Positions 25,414 to 34,004 of a stretch of DNA of 64,000 bases are shown in pieces (positions within the stretch are counted from its first letter, which is position 1; each line of letters starts with the position of its first letter). Both the position numbers and the translations under genes were made by a program. The stretch is from assembly GCF_023074835.1 (NCBI RefSeq), contig NZ_JALLGW010000003.1, positions 186,001-250,000 on the forward strand, given 5' to 3'. This DNA is from Halomarina salina. Its GTDB lineage: Archaea > Halobacteriota > Halobacteria > Halobacteriales > Haloarculaceae. The notes beneath the pieces are model-generated. The model was not told the DNA's origin. It ran no database searches and was given only the letters and a program-made list of their open reading frames with translations.

Positions 25414-26322
25414 ATGACCCCGGACACCTCGGACCCGCTCGACGGAGTCGATCCCGCGTCGGTCGTCGCGGCCGACGTCGACGACGCCGAACTGCGCGCT
25501 GCGCTCTCCCATTCGAACCCGCTCGTCCGGCAGCGGGGAGTCGAAGTCTGCGGGGCGCTCGCCGAGGACGACGTCGACGCCGTCCGTCGGTTCCTCGACG
25601 ACGTCGCGGCGCTCACAGCGGACGAGCACGCCCCCGTCGCACTGCGGGCCGGCGCCGTCCTCGACACCGTCGCGGAGCGTGCTCCCGCGGTGCTCGACGG
25701 GCGACTCGGTCCCCTCGCGACCGCCGCCGGTTCGGACCTGGTGAACGTCCAGTCGCGGGCCGCGGGCCTGTTCGGCCGACTCGTCGTGGAGCACCCCGAC
25801 CTGGTCGCCCCGCACGCTGACGGGCTCGTCGAGGCCATCCGCGCGACCGAACCCGACGAGACGGTGGCGGCGGTCGACGAGTTCGTGTCGGACTCGGCGA
25901 CCCGCCAGACCATCCGTGAGCACGAGGAGGCCGAACGGCAGCGGCGAATCTCCGCGCGACGGACGCTGGTCAACGTCGTGGTCGCCGTCACGGAGGCCCG
26001 ACCCGGCTCGTCGCTCGACATCGCGGGGGACCTCGTGACGCTACTGGACGACCCCGACGCGGCCGTCACGGGCGGCGCCGTCGACGCGCTCGGCGAACTC
26101 GTGGCGGCCGACCCCGACGCCGTCGCGCCGGTCGGAGACCGACTCGTCGACTGCCTCGACCATCCAGCGACGGTCGTCCGTGCGCGGGCCGTCAGGGCGC
26201 TCGGCCGTCTCGGGGACGATGCAGCCGTATCGGACCTGCGGCGCGTCGCGTCGGCAGAAGACGACGAGGACGTCAGAGAACTCGCGGAGGCGACCGCGAA
26301 CTACCTGGCGGAGGAGGCCTGA
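25414..26322 (+). CDS. HEAT-repeat protein
   Basis: 302 residues, almost wholly helical, with HEAT-type repeats such as LRAALSHSNPLVRQRGVEVCGALA (split across about 28-50) and a clear C-terminal pair (VTLLDDPDAAVTGGAVDALGEL and CLDHPATVVRARAVRALGRLG). These proteins act as interaction scaffolds and no enzymatic residue is seen. TATTTA at 25383-25388 is about 28 nt upstream of the start. It is divergent from the Tat/FG-GAP pair, and its partner is unknown. Confidence 0.8.
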   Translation: MTPDTSDPLDGVDPASVVAADVDDAELRAALSHSNPLVRQRGVEVCGALAEDDVDAVRRFLDDVAALTADEHAPVALRAGAVLDTVAERAPAVLDGRLGPLATAAGSDLVNVQSRAAGLFGRLVVEHPDLVAPHADGLVEAIRATEPDETVAAVDEFVSDSATRQTIREHEEAERQRRISARRTLVNVVVAVTEARPGSSLDIAGDLVTLLDDPDAAVTGGAVDALGELVAADPDAVAPVGDRLVDCLDHPATVVRARAVRALGRLGDDAAVSDLRRVASAEDDEDVRELAEATANYLAEEA

Positions 26323-26350
26323 CCGGAGGCGGAGCGACCCGCTGGCCGGT

Positions 26351-26584
26351 TCACTCCGACATCGCTCGCTTCGTGCAGTACCAGTGTGTCACGCCGAAGA
26401 AGACGATGCCGCCGACCACGAGGACGGCGTCGATGACGAGGATGGGGAACGAGCGGTCGCCGGGTCGGACGAACAGTGCCGCGAGCGCGGTGAACAGGCC
26501 CATCGTGATGAGGAGGGCGAGCAACAGTCGCATCTGACGCCGTTGGGCGCAGACCGCGTCGAGCAGCACCGATCTCTTCGACAT
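26351..26584 (-). CDS. Small two-helix membrane protein of unknown function
   Basis: 77 residues with a basic N-terminus (SKRSVLLDAVCAQRRQMR), then two hydrophobic stretches (about 18-39 and 47-66) separated by a short RPGDRSF turn, and a basic tail ending AMSE. The pattern suggests an inner hairpin membrane protein with both ends inside. No family was recognised. It is convergent with the HEAT-repeat gene, with stops 29 nt apart. Confidence 0.6.
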   Translation of the reverse strand: MSKRSVLLDAVCAQRRQMRLLLALLITMGLFTALAALFVRPGDRSFPILVIDAVLVVGGIVFFGVTHWYCTKRAMSE

Positions 26585-26806
26585 GTCGTACGGTCGGCAG
26601 ACCGAGGCGAAAAGTGTAGTGGAAGTCGACCCGCCGACGCGTCCGGCCCCGCGTTCTGGTTCTCCTCCCCGCTAGCCCGTCGCTAGACGCGTGGTCGGTA
26701 CCCACTGTCGAGCGGTGTCTGGGGCACGCTCACGTATGTTTCATAGACGTACATCGAATTATAATCCACAATGTTTATGCCGAAACTCACACACCCTTAC
26801 AATGTT

Positions 26807-28615
26807 ATGGCAAGCGACAGCGGTCGGTCCGACTACGAGAGTGTTATCAGCCGCCGGAAGATGCTGGCGGTGGCCGGCGCGTCCGGCATGGCTGCCCTCG
26901 CGGGGTGTAGTGGTGGTGACCCGGAGTCCGACGGCAACGGTAGCGGCGACGGGAACGGCGGTGGCGGTGGTGGCGGTAACAACAGCAGCAACGGCGGCGG
27001 TAACCAGGTCTACGACGCGACCTACGTCAACGCGTACACCGGTAATCCGGTCGACCTCCACTTCAACAGCCAGGCGACCCAGAACTTCAGCTGGCCCGCG
27101 GGACGGGCCGTCTTCGCCCCCTTCCTGAAGTACTCGTTCAACAAGAGCACGTTCCTCCTCGGCGCCCTCAGCGACCTCCAGATCCAGGACCAGGAGGTCA
27201 CGCTCACGTTCCGCGAGGACCTGTCGTGGGACAACGGCGACGACTGGACCACCGAGGACTTCGACGTGCAGATGCAGCTCGCGAAGAAGACCGGGATGAC
27301 CATCTGGGGCTATCTCGACGGGTACGAGATCGACGACGAGCGCACCGCTACCCTCCAGCTCTCCGGGCCGACGAACCCCCAGATCATCAAGTTCGAGCTG
27401 ACGAACTTCTTCGTGGACGTGAAGAAGGAGGTCCACGGGGAGTTCGTCGACCAGGACGCGGCGGAGTTCCTCCAGTGGTCCTACGAGGAGCCGGTCGCGA
27501 GCGGGCCGTTCTCGTTCGTCACCAAGGACCAGCAGGCGTTCGAGTTCGAGCGCAACGAGAACTTCTACGACGCCGACAACGTCAACTTCGGGACGTACCT
27601 CATCGAGAGCTACGGTGGGAACACCGCCCAGCACCAGGCGCTGATGGGCAACCAGGTCGACGCGGCGACCAGCCTGTTCACGCCGCCGGAGATCAAGAAC
27701 CAGTTCCCCGACCACGTCGTCGAGGTGAACGTCCCCGCGAAGTGGGGGTACGGTATCGTCTTCAACCACGACGACCCCGTGTTCGGTCAGCGGGCGGTCC
27801 GCCAGGCGGTCGCTCACGTCATCAACCGGCAGGCCATCGTCGACAACGCGGGTCCCGAGTCGAAGTTCGTCGCTCCGTCGCCCTGTGGCATCGCGCCTCG
27901 CGACCAGGAGTACTGGCTCGGTGACTGGTTCGGCGACTTCGAGACCTACGGTCCGGAGTCGAGCCAGACCGACAAGGCGACGCAGCTCCTCGAGGACGCC
28001 GGCTTCTCCAAGCAGGGCGGGACCTGGACCGACGGCGACGGCAACAAGGCCAGCGGGCAGTACTACACGCCGGCGGGCTGGACCGACTGGACGACGATGA
28101 CCCAGACGGTCGTCAGCCAGCTCAACGACTTCGGGTTCGACTTCTCCATCAGCTCCAAGCCGACCAACGACTGGTTCAACCAGTACTCCAACAGCAACTT
28201 CAAGATGGGTGCGCTGTACTGGCTGCCGGGCGGGTCGCGCTCGGCGTTCCCGTACTTCCCGCTGTACTACCAGCTCTGGGAGTCCGAGATCGGCGGCGGG
28301 CACAACTACCGCGAGATCGCCCAGTCCGAACAGACGATTCCCGCCCGCGGCGGCGGCGAGATGACGCTCACTCCGCTGGACACGGTCAAAGAGATCGCAC
28401 GCCAGCCGTCCGACGAGGAGTCGCGGCCGTTCGTCCAGGAGGCGGCGTGGCACAACCACATCGACCTGCCGTTCCTCGGCCTCGTCTCGAAGTTCGAACA
28501 GTCGTGGACGACGAACGACGAGTGGACGGTCGCACCCGAGGGGAGCGAGAACCGGCGCGTCAAGTGGCCGCAGTTCTGGTGGCCGCAGACGGGCGACCTG
28601 CAGTACAAGGGATAG
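26807..28615 (+). CDS. ABC transporter substrate-binding lipoprotein (peptide/oligosaccharide family)
   Basis: 602 residues. SRRKMLAVAGASGMAALAGC is a Tat signal with lipobox, followed by a Gly/Asn/Ser-rich linker typical of haloarchaeal binding proteins. The body matches the family 5 solute-binding fold (LSWDNGDDWTTEDFDVQMQLAKK and VRQAVAHVINRQAIV). In archaea and Thermotoga this class often binds cello-, xylo- or manno-oligosaccharides rather than peptides, and the surrounding GH genes favour xylo-oligosaccharides (inference). The ATG at 26807 is chosen over 26771 and 26777 because it begins the Tat signal, and AATTATAAT at about 26757 would start transcription 20-25 nt upstream of it. Confidence 0.92.
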   Translation: MASDSGRSDYESVISRRKMLAVAGASGMAALAGCSGGDPESDGNGSGDGNGGGGGGGNNSSNGGGNQVYDATYVNAYTGNPVDLHFNSQATQNFSWPAGRAVFAPFLKYSFNKSTFLLGALSDLQIQDQEVTLTFREDLSWDNGDDWTTEDFDVQMQLAKKTGMTIWGYLDGYEIDDERTATLQLSGPTNPQIIKFELTNFFVDVKKEVHGEFVDQDAAEFLQWSYEEPVASGPFSFVTKDQQAFEFERNENFYDADNVNFGTYLIESYGGNTAQHQALMGNQVDAATSLFTPPEIKNQFPDHVVEVNVPAKWGYGIVFNHDDPVFGQRAVRQAVAHVINRQAIVDNAGPESKFVAPSPCGIAPRDQEYWLGDWFGDFETYGPESSQTDKATQLLEDAGFSKQGGTWTDGDGNKASGQYYTPAGWTDWTTMTQTVVSQLNDFGFDFSISSKPTNDWFNQYSNSNFKMGALYWLPGGSRSAFPYFPLYYQLWESEIGGGHNYREIAQSEQTIPARGGGEMTLTPLDTVKEIARQPSDEESRPFVQEAAWHNHIDLPFLGLVSKFEQSWTTNDEWTVAPEGSENRRVKWPQFWWPQTGDLQYKG

Positions 28616-28657
28616 CCTCTCGATACGTTTAACTGACCCACTCCTGTTCAATCTCTC

Positions 28658-29656
28658 ATGAACTACTACCTCAGACGGACGGCTAGGATTCCGCTCACCG
28701 TGTTAGCGGTCGCCACGCTCACGTTCGGACTGATTCGCCTGCTTCCGGGGGGACCGTTCACGCAGTTGCGTCTCGAACTGCTCCGCCAGGGTGTGCCCGT
28801 CGAACAGGTCGACGCGCGCATCGAGGCGCTCCAGAACATCCGGCCCGACGCGCCGCTGTGGCAGCAGTACCTCGACTACCTCGCCGGGGTCGCGCGACTG
28901 GACCTCGGGGAGTCCATCTCGCTCGGCGTCCCCGTCATGGACGTCATCGCCAGGGCGCTCCCCTGGACGGTGTTACTCGTCGTCGTCTCGACGGTGTTGA
29001 TGTTCGTCTTCGGCGTCCTGATCGGTGCGATACAGGCCTACTGGGAGGGCTCCCGGTTCGACAAGGCGCTCTCGGGCGGGTCCATCTTCGTGATGGCCGT
29101 GCCGTACTACATCTTCGCGGTCATCTTCGTCTACCTGCTGGCCTACCAGTGGGGGTGGTTCCCGACCGGGAACGCGCACGCACGCGGCGTCACCCCAGGC
29201 TTCAACCTCGACTTCCTGGTGAGCGTCGCGAAGCACGCGGTGCTCCCGATCCTCGCGTTCACCATCGGCGGTATCGGGTCGACGGCGCTCAGCATGCGCT
29301 CGAACAGCGTCCAGGTGCTCGGCGAGGAGTTCGTCGAGGTCGCACGGCTCCGCGGCCTCGGTGACGGACGCATCGCAACCCGCTACGTCGCCCAGAACGC
29401 CATCCTGCCGATGTACACGGGCCTGCTCCTGTTGATCGGGTTCCGGCTCGGGGGCACGGTCGTCCTCGAGGAGATCTTCTCGTACCCCGGGCTCGGCTAC
29501 TACCTCATCTCGGCGGTCAACGCGAACGACTACCCGCTGATGATGGGCTGTTTCCTCGTCATCACGGTGACGCTGGTCGTCGGGGTGTACATCGCCGACC
29601 TGACGTACGGTCTCATCGACCCACGCATCAGCACGGGGGACGCCGATGGCTACTGA
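28658..29656 (+). CDS. ABC transporter permease (DppB/OppB type)
   Basis: 332 residues with about six membrane helices. The N-terminus FGLIRLLPGGPF is the usual DppB pattern, and the EAA loop (EFVEVARLRGLGDGRIATRYVAQNAILP) that docks on the ATPase is near 225-250. It follows the binding protein by 42 nt and overlaps the next permease gene by 11 nt, as in a single operon. Confidence 0.95.
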   Translation: MNYYLRRTARIPLTVLAVATLTFGLIRLLPGGPFTQLRLELLRQGVPVEQVDARIEALQNIRPDAPLWQQYLDYLAGVARLDLGESISLGVPVMDVIARALPWTVLLVVVSTVLMFVFGVLIGAIQAYWEGSRFDKALSGGSIFVMAVPYYIFAVIFVYLLAYQWGWFPTGNAHARGVTPGFNLDFLVSVAKHAVLPILAFTIGGIGSTALSMRSNSVQVLGEEFVEVARLRGLGDGRIATRYVAQNAILPMYTGLLLLIGFRLGGTVVLEEIFSYPGLGYYLISAVNANDYPLMMGCFLVITVTLVVGVYIADLTYGLIDPRISTGDADGY

Positions 29657-30668
29657 GACCGACTCCCAGTCCTCCGAGGAGATCGACTGGCGCTCGGAGT
29701 CGTCGTCGGTCGAGATGAGCCGCGGCGACCGGCTCCGGGAGTTCTACCGGAGCTGGGTCTACGAACCGGCCGTCATCGCGTGGTCCGACTGGCGGACGCG
29801 CATCGGCCTGTTCATCCTGGGCGTCTACCTCCTCATGGCCGTCGTGGAGGTCGCCGGACTCTGGCGGAATCCGAGTCCCAACCAGGCCCAGGCGTGGCTC
29901 CAGCCGTTCGAGAACTGGGCGTACCCGCTCGGGACGACCCGGTCGGGCGTGGACCTGCTGGCGCTCATCATCGAGTCCACGCCGTTCATCCTGTTGATGG
30001 TCCTCGCGGGCGGCGTCTGGGCGACGTTCCTCGCGGTCGTCGTCGGGACCGTCTCGGGGTACAAGGGCGGACGGGTCGACAACGTCATCATGTCCATCTC
30101 GGACTTCTTCATGGCGATCCCCGGCCTCCCGCTCGTCATCATCCTGGCCATCGCGCTGAGTCCGGAGAACCCTATCCTGCTCGGGGTCGTCCTGACCATC
30201 AACTACTGGGCGGGGCTGGGCCGTTCGATACGGGCACAGGTCCTCTCGATCCGGGAGGCGAGCTACGTCGAGGCGGCCCGGACGATGGGGACGAGCACGC
30301 CGCGCATCATCGTCAAGGACGTGCTCCCGAACATCATGCCGTACGTGATGGTGAACTTCGTGTTCGCGGCACGCTACACGGTGTTCGCGTCCGTCGGGCT
30401 CTACCTCATCGGTGTGCTGCCCTACACCGGACAGAACTGGGGCGTGACGCTGAGCAACGCGTACTACCAGGGTGCGCTGTTCAGCACGTCGGCGCTCCAC
30501 TGGCTGCTGGTCCCGATAATCGCCATCGTCGGGCTGGCCTTCGGGCTCATCCTGGTGAGCCAGGGGATGGACCGGCTGTTCAACCCGAGAGTCCGGACCC
30601 GGCTCCGCGGCGAGTCCGAGTCCGTCGAGGAAGAAGAGAGCAGTTCGACGAACACGGGGATGTTCTAG
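29646..30668 (+). CDS. ABC transporter permease (DppC/OppC type)
   Basis: 340 residues. After a hydrophilic N-terminus of about 50 residues come six membrane segments, with the EAA loop REASYVEAARTMGTSTPRIIVKDVLPNI near 200-225. It partners the DppB-type protein to form the pore. It overlaps the previous gene by 11 nt, and the next start codon begins on the base after its stop, so expression is coupled. Confidence 0.95.
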   Translation: MATETDSQSSEEIDWRSESSSVEMSRGDRLREFYRSWVYEPAVIAWSDWRTRIGLFILGVYLLMAVVEVAGLWRNPSPNQAQAWLQPFENWAYPLGTTRSGVDLLALIIESTPFILLMVLAGGVWATFLAVVVGTVSGYKGGRVDNVIMSISDFFMAIPGLPLVIILAIALSPENPILLGVVLTINYWAGLGRSIRAQVLSIREASYVEAARTMGTSTPRIIVKDVLPNIMPYVMVNFVFAARYTVFASVGLYLIGVLPYTGQNWGVTLSNAYYQGALFSTSALHWLLVPIIAIVGLAFGLILVSQGMDRLFNPRVRTRLRGESESVEEEESSSTNTGMF

Positions 30669-32885
30669 ATGTCATCAAACAGTTCACTCGGCGGTCAGAC
30701 CGAATCGAGGGGGGTCAGCGACCCCATCCTGGAGATTAGCGACACGAACGTGACCTACAGCGGGGGTGAGACGCACGTCCTCGAGGACGTCAACGTCGAC
30801 ATCGAGCGCCGCGAGGTGCTCGGCATCGTCGGCGAGAGCGGCAGCGGGAAGTCGATGTTCGCCTCGGCGCTGCTGGACGCAGTTCCCGACCCCGGCAGAC
30901 TCACGGGGAGCATCCGCTACAACCGCGAGGACGGGTCGTCGGTCGACGTCCTGGAGTTGAGCGACGAGGAGCTCCGCAAGTTCCGCTGGGAGGAGGTGTC
31001 GATGGTGTTCCAGGGGGCGATGAGCTCGTTCAACCCGACGATGAAGGTCGAGACGCACTTCACGGAGACGCTGAAGACCCACGACAAGAACGTCTCCGAG
31101 GGCATGGAGTTCGCCCGCGAACTCCTCCGCGACCTCTATCTCGAACCCGAGCGGGTGCTCGACTCCTACCCCCACGAGCTCTCGGGTGGGATGCAGCAGC
31201 GCGCGCTCATCGCACTGAGCATGGTGCTGAACCCGGAGGTGCTGGTGATGGACGAGCCGACGGCCGCGCTCGACCTGCTGATGCAGCGCTCCATCCTCCG
31301 ACTGCTCGACACCCTGCAGTCGGAGTACGACCTGACCATCATCTTCATCACCCACGACCTACCGCTGGTGGCGTCGCTGGCCGACCGCATGGCCATCATC
31401 TACGCGTTCCAGTTCGCCGAGATCGGTCCGCGCGACGAGATAATCGGGAACTCCGCGCACCCGTACACGCGGAAGCTGCTGAACGCGACGCCGAACCTCG
31501 ACGCGCCGCTGGAGGAGATGAAACCCATCGAGGGCGAGGGACCGGCCCCGGTGAACCTCCCGTCGGGCTGTCGGTTCCACCCGCGCTGTCCGCTCGCGAC
31601 GGAGAAGTGCATCGTCGACGACCCGCCGCTCGCGGCCGTCGACGACAGCACGCACCGCAGCGCGTGTCACTACAAGGAGGAGGCCCGCGAGGAGATACCG
31701 CTCAACTTCGGCGAGACGGCAACCGAGGTCGAGCGGGTCGAGCGGACCGGCGAGCAGCGGACCCAGCAGAACGGTGGGGTCCGGACCACTGCCCCCGGTG
31801 AACAGCCGCTCCTCGCGCTCGACGACGTCGAGGTCCACTTCGAGAAGGAACAGGGACTGCTCGATCGGTTCGGCGGCGACCCCGACGTGGTCCGGGCCGT
31901 CGACGGCGTCTCGCTCGACATCGAGGAGCAGGACCTCGTCTGCCTCCTCGGCGAGTCGGGCTGTGGCAAGACGACGCTCGGCAAGACGATGATCGGACTC
32001 CAGAAGCCGACCGGCGGCACCATCGAGTACCAGGGACAGGACATCTGGGAGGCCGGTCGGAACACCGAGATAACGAAGGAGGAGATCCGCTCGGCGCTCC
32101 AGATCATCCACCAGGACCCGGGGAGCGCGCTCAACCCCAACCGGCGTATCGTCAACATCCTCTCCGAGCCGCTGCGCCACACCCACCCGAACATCGGCGT
32201 CAACGAGCGGCGGAGCCGTATCCACTCGCTGCTCGAACGCGTCGGGATGACGCCGGCGGACGACTTCATGAGCCGGTACCCACACCAGCTCTCGGGCGGC
32301 GAGAAACAGCGCGTCGTCCTCGCACGAGCGCTGTTGATGAACCCCAACGCCATCCTCGCCGACGAGGCCATCAGCGCGGTGGACGTCTCGCTGCGCATCG
32401 AGATCATGGACCTGATGCTGGAGCTACAGGAGGAGTTCGACACCTCGTTCCTGTTCATCAGCCACGACCTCTCGAACGCGCGGTACTTCGCCGAACACGG
32501 TGACGGTCGCATCGCCGTGATGTACCTCGGAGAGATCGTCGAGATCGGGACGGCAGAGCGTCTCATCCACGACCCGCGCCACCCCTACACCGAGGTGCTC
32601 CGCTGGGCGACGCCGAACCTCGACCTCGAAGCGATGGAGGCCGACGACCCGCCCATCCGGGAGGTCGACGTGCCGGACCCGGTCAACCCGCCCTCCGGCT
32701 GCCGGTTCCACACTCGCTGTCCGGTCGCCCGCGAGGCCTGCCGGGAGGAACACCCCGAGTTGCAGGCGGTCGACGGTGGCGACGGGAGCGCCGCCTGCTT
32801 CCGCGAGGACCCGAACCACGAGTACTGGGACAGCGAACCGCTCCCCGGGGCGGTCGAGGAGCGGGACGGACTCGCGGAGAACTGA
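30669..32885 (+). CDS. Fused two-domain ABC ATPase (OppD-OppF fusion)
   Basis: 738 residues with two complete ATPase domains. Domain 1: Walker A GESGSGKS 55-62, signature LSGGMQQR from 171, Walker B VLVMDEP with Asp195/Glu196. Domain 2: Walker A GESGCGKT 428-435, LSGGEKQR from 541, Walker B AILADEA with Asp565/Glu566. Each ends in the oligopeptide-type extension with paired Cys (GCRFHPRCPLATEKC and GCRFHTRCPVAREAC), which in relatives can hold an Fe-S cluster. The usual separate D and F subunits are here one chain, so stoichiometry is fixed. In domain 2 the common DEPTSALD reads DEAISAVD. It is the last gene of the import operon. Confidence 0.95.
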   Translation: MSSNSSLGGQTESRGVSDPILEISDTNVTYSGGETHVLEDVNVDIERREVLGIVGESGSGKSMFASALLDAVPDPGRLTGSIRYNREDGSSVDVLELSDEELRKFRWEEVSMVFQGAMSSFNPTMKVETHFTETLKTHDKNVSEGMEFARELLRDLYLEPERVLDSYPHELSGGMQQRALIALSMVLNPEVLVMDEPTAALDLLMQRSILRLLDTLQSEYDLTIIFITHDLPLVASLADRMAIIYAFQFAEIGPRDEIIGNSAHPYTRKLLNATPNLDAPLEEMKPIEGEGPAPVNLPSGCRFHPRCPLATEKCIVDDPPLAAVDDSTHRSACHYKEEAREEIPLNFGETATEVERVERTGEQRTQQNGGVRTTAPGEQPLLALDDVEVHFEKEQGLLDRFGGDPDVVRAVDGVSLDIEEQDLVCLLGESGCGKTTLGKTMIGLQKPTGGTIEYQGQDIWEAGRNTEITKEEIRSALQIIHQDPGSALNPNRRIVNILSEPLRHTHPNIGVNERRSRIHSLLERVGMTPADDFMSRYPHQLSGGEKQRVVLARALLMNPNAILADEAISAVDVSLRIEIMDLMLELQEEFDTSFLFISHDLSNARYFAEHGDGRIAVMYLGEIVEIGTAERLIHDPRHPYTEVLRWATPNLDLEAMEADDPPIREVDVPDPVNPPSGCRFHTRCPVAREACREEHPELQAVDGGDGSAACFREDPNHEYWDSEPLPGAVEERDGLAEN

Positions 32886-32985
32886 CGCGTCGCCCGGTGG
32901 TTCCGTCCGCGTCGTGTCGCGGCACCCGCCGCAGCCATCGTCCGTCGATGCGAACGTTTTAGTTATCGAAGCGGTACCACGGCTC

Positions 32986-33444
32986 ATGGACCGTGCCCTC
33001 GTCGTCGTCGACGATAGCGAACAGAGCCACCGACTGCTCCGGGCGGCGGGTGACATCGCCGCCGGCGTCGGTGCGAACCTCTACCTGTTCTCCAGTCTCG
33101 ACCCCGACGAGTTCGACGAGACGAGGGCCGCGCTCGACGCCATCGGGAAGGTCGAGGACACCTCCTACGGCAAGACCGACGCGATGGGGGCGGTTCACTC
33201 CCGCCTCGAACGGACCGTCGCGGAGGTGTTCGACGACCCACCGTTCGACTACGAGACCATCGGCGTCGTGACGGAGGAAGGCGACCGGGCGTCGAAGATA
33301 CTCGCGGCCGCGGACGAACACGACTGCGATCACGTCTTCGTCGCCGGGAAGCGACGGTCGCCGACCGGGAAGGTGCTGTTCGGGGACACCGTTCAGAAGG
33401 TGCTGTTGAACTTCGACGGGGAGGTGACGGTTCGCCTCGGATGA
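32986..33444 (+). CDS. Universal stress protein (UspA) family
   Basis: 152 residues with the UspA alpha/beta fold. It starts MDRALVVVDDSEQSHRLLRAA and has HVFVAGKRRSPTGKVLFGDTVQKVLLN near the C-terminus; the G-2x-G-9x-G ATP motif is only partly kept (GKRRSPTGKVLFGDT). ATG 32986 is supported by GTTTTAGTTAT at 32955-32965. Not obviously linked to sugar use. Confidence 0.85.
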   Translation: MDRALVVVDDSEQSHRLLRAAGDIAAGVGANLYLFSSLDPDEFDETRAALDAIGKVEDTSYGKTDAMGAVHSRLERTVAEVFDDPPFDYETIGVVTEEGDRASKILAAADEHDCDHVFVAGKRRSPTGKVLFGDTVQKVLLNFDGEVTVRLG

Positions 33445-33556
33445 ACCGAGTCGCCCCGTCACTCGACGCCAGTCGCCGGTCGGTGAGGTCGACTCACGGA
33501 ACGACGACACAGACCCATCGACCGACCCACCGCCCGACCCACGACCGACGACGGCC

Positions 33557-33910
33557 ATGACGCGGTACGAACCCGAGTGTCGGGACGGGACGCTGTTCCT
33601 CGTCGGCGACGACGACCGGCTGGAGGTCGGGACCGTCGACGACGTCGTGGACGCCGTCGGCGGCGAGACGTACACCATCACGTACGACGAGCGCCAGCGG
33701 ACACAGCCGTGGCTCGACACCGACGACCAGGGGCGCCTCGACGTGGACGTCCGCGAGACGGCGACGACGCTGACCCACACCGACGACCTCGTCGCGGACC
33801 TCCGGGAGTACGGCATGGAGACCGAGCGGTACGGGCTCCCCACGCGGACGGTGATGTTCGCGGACCGACTCGTGGACATCCTCGACCGACAGGGCGACCC
33901 CGACGACTGA
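33557..33910 (+). CDS. Haloarchaeal hypothetical protein
   Basis: 117 residues, strongly acidic, no membrane segment or signal. It begins MTRYEPECRDGTLFLVGDDDRLEVGTVDDVVDAVGG and has a predicted mixed alpha/beta content. The codon usage is like that of the neighbours, which supports it as a real gene. No family or function was recognised. It lies between a UspA gene and a GH3 gene. Confidence 0.6.
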   Translation: MTRYEPECRDGTLFLVGDDDRLEVGTVDDVVDAVGGETYTITYDERQRTQPWLDTDDQGRLDVDVRETATTLTHTDDLVADLREYGMETERYGLPTRTVMFADRLVDILDRQGDPDD

Positions 33911-33970
33911 CACGGCCGGTCGGCCAGGACGGTCCGGTGGATAGCAGGCCATCTCCCCGCCGTCCGCCCG

Positions 33971-33980
33971 GTTTTATAGT
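33971..33980 (+). promoter_or_regulatory. TATA box of the first GH3 gene
   Basis: GTTTTATAGT is 25-34 nt before the ATG at 34005, a textbook spacing for a leaderless haloarchaeal promoter, in otherwise very GC-rich DNA. Confidence 0.6.
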
Positions 33981-34004
33981 CACACCCGGCGAGGTCGAAC
34001 TACG

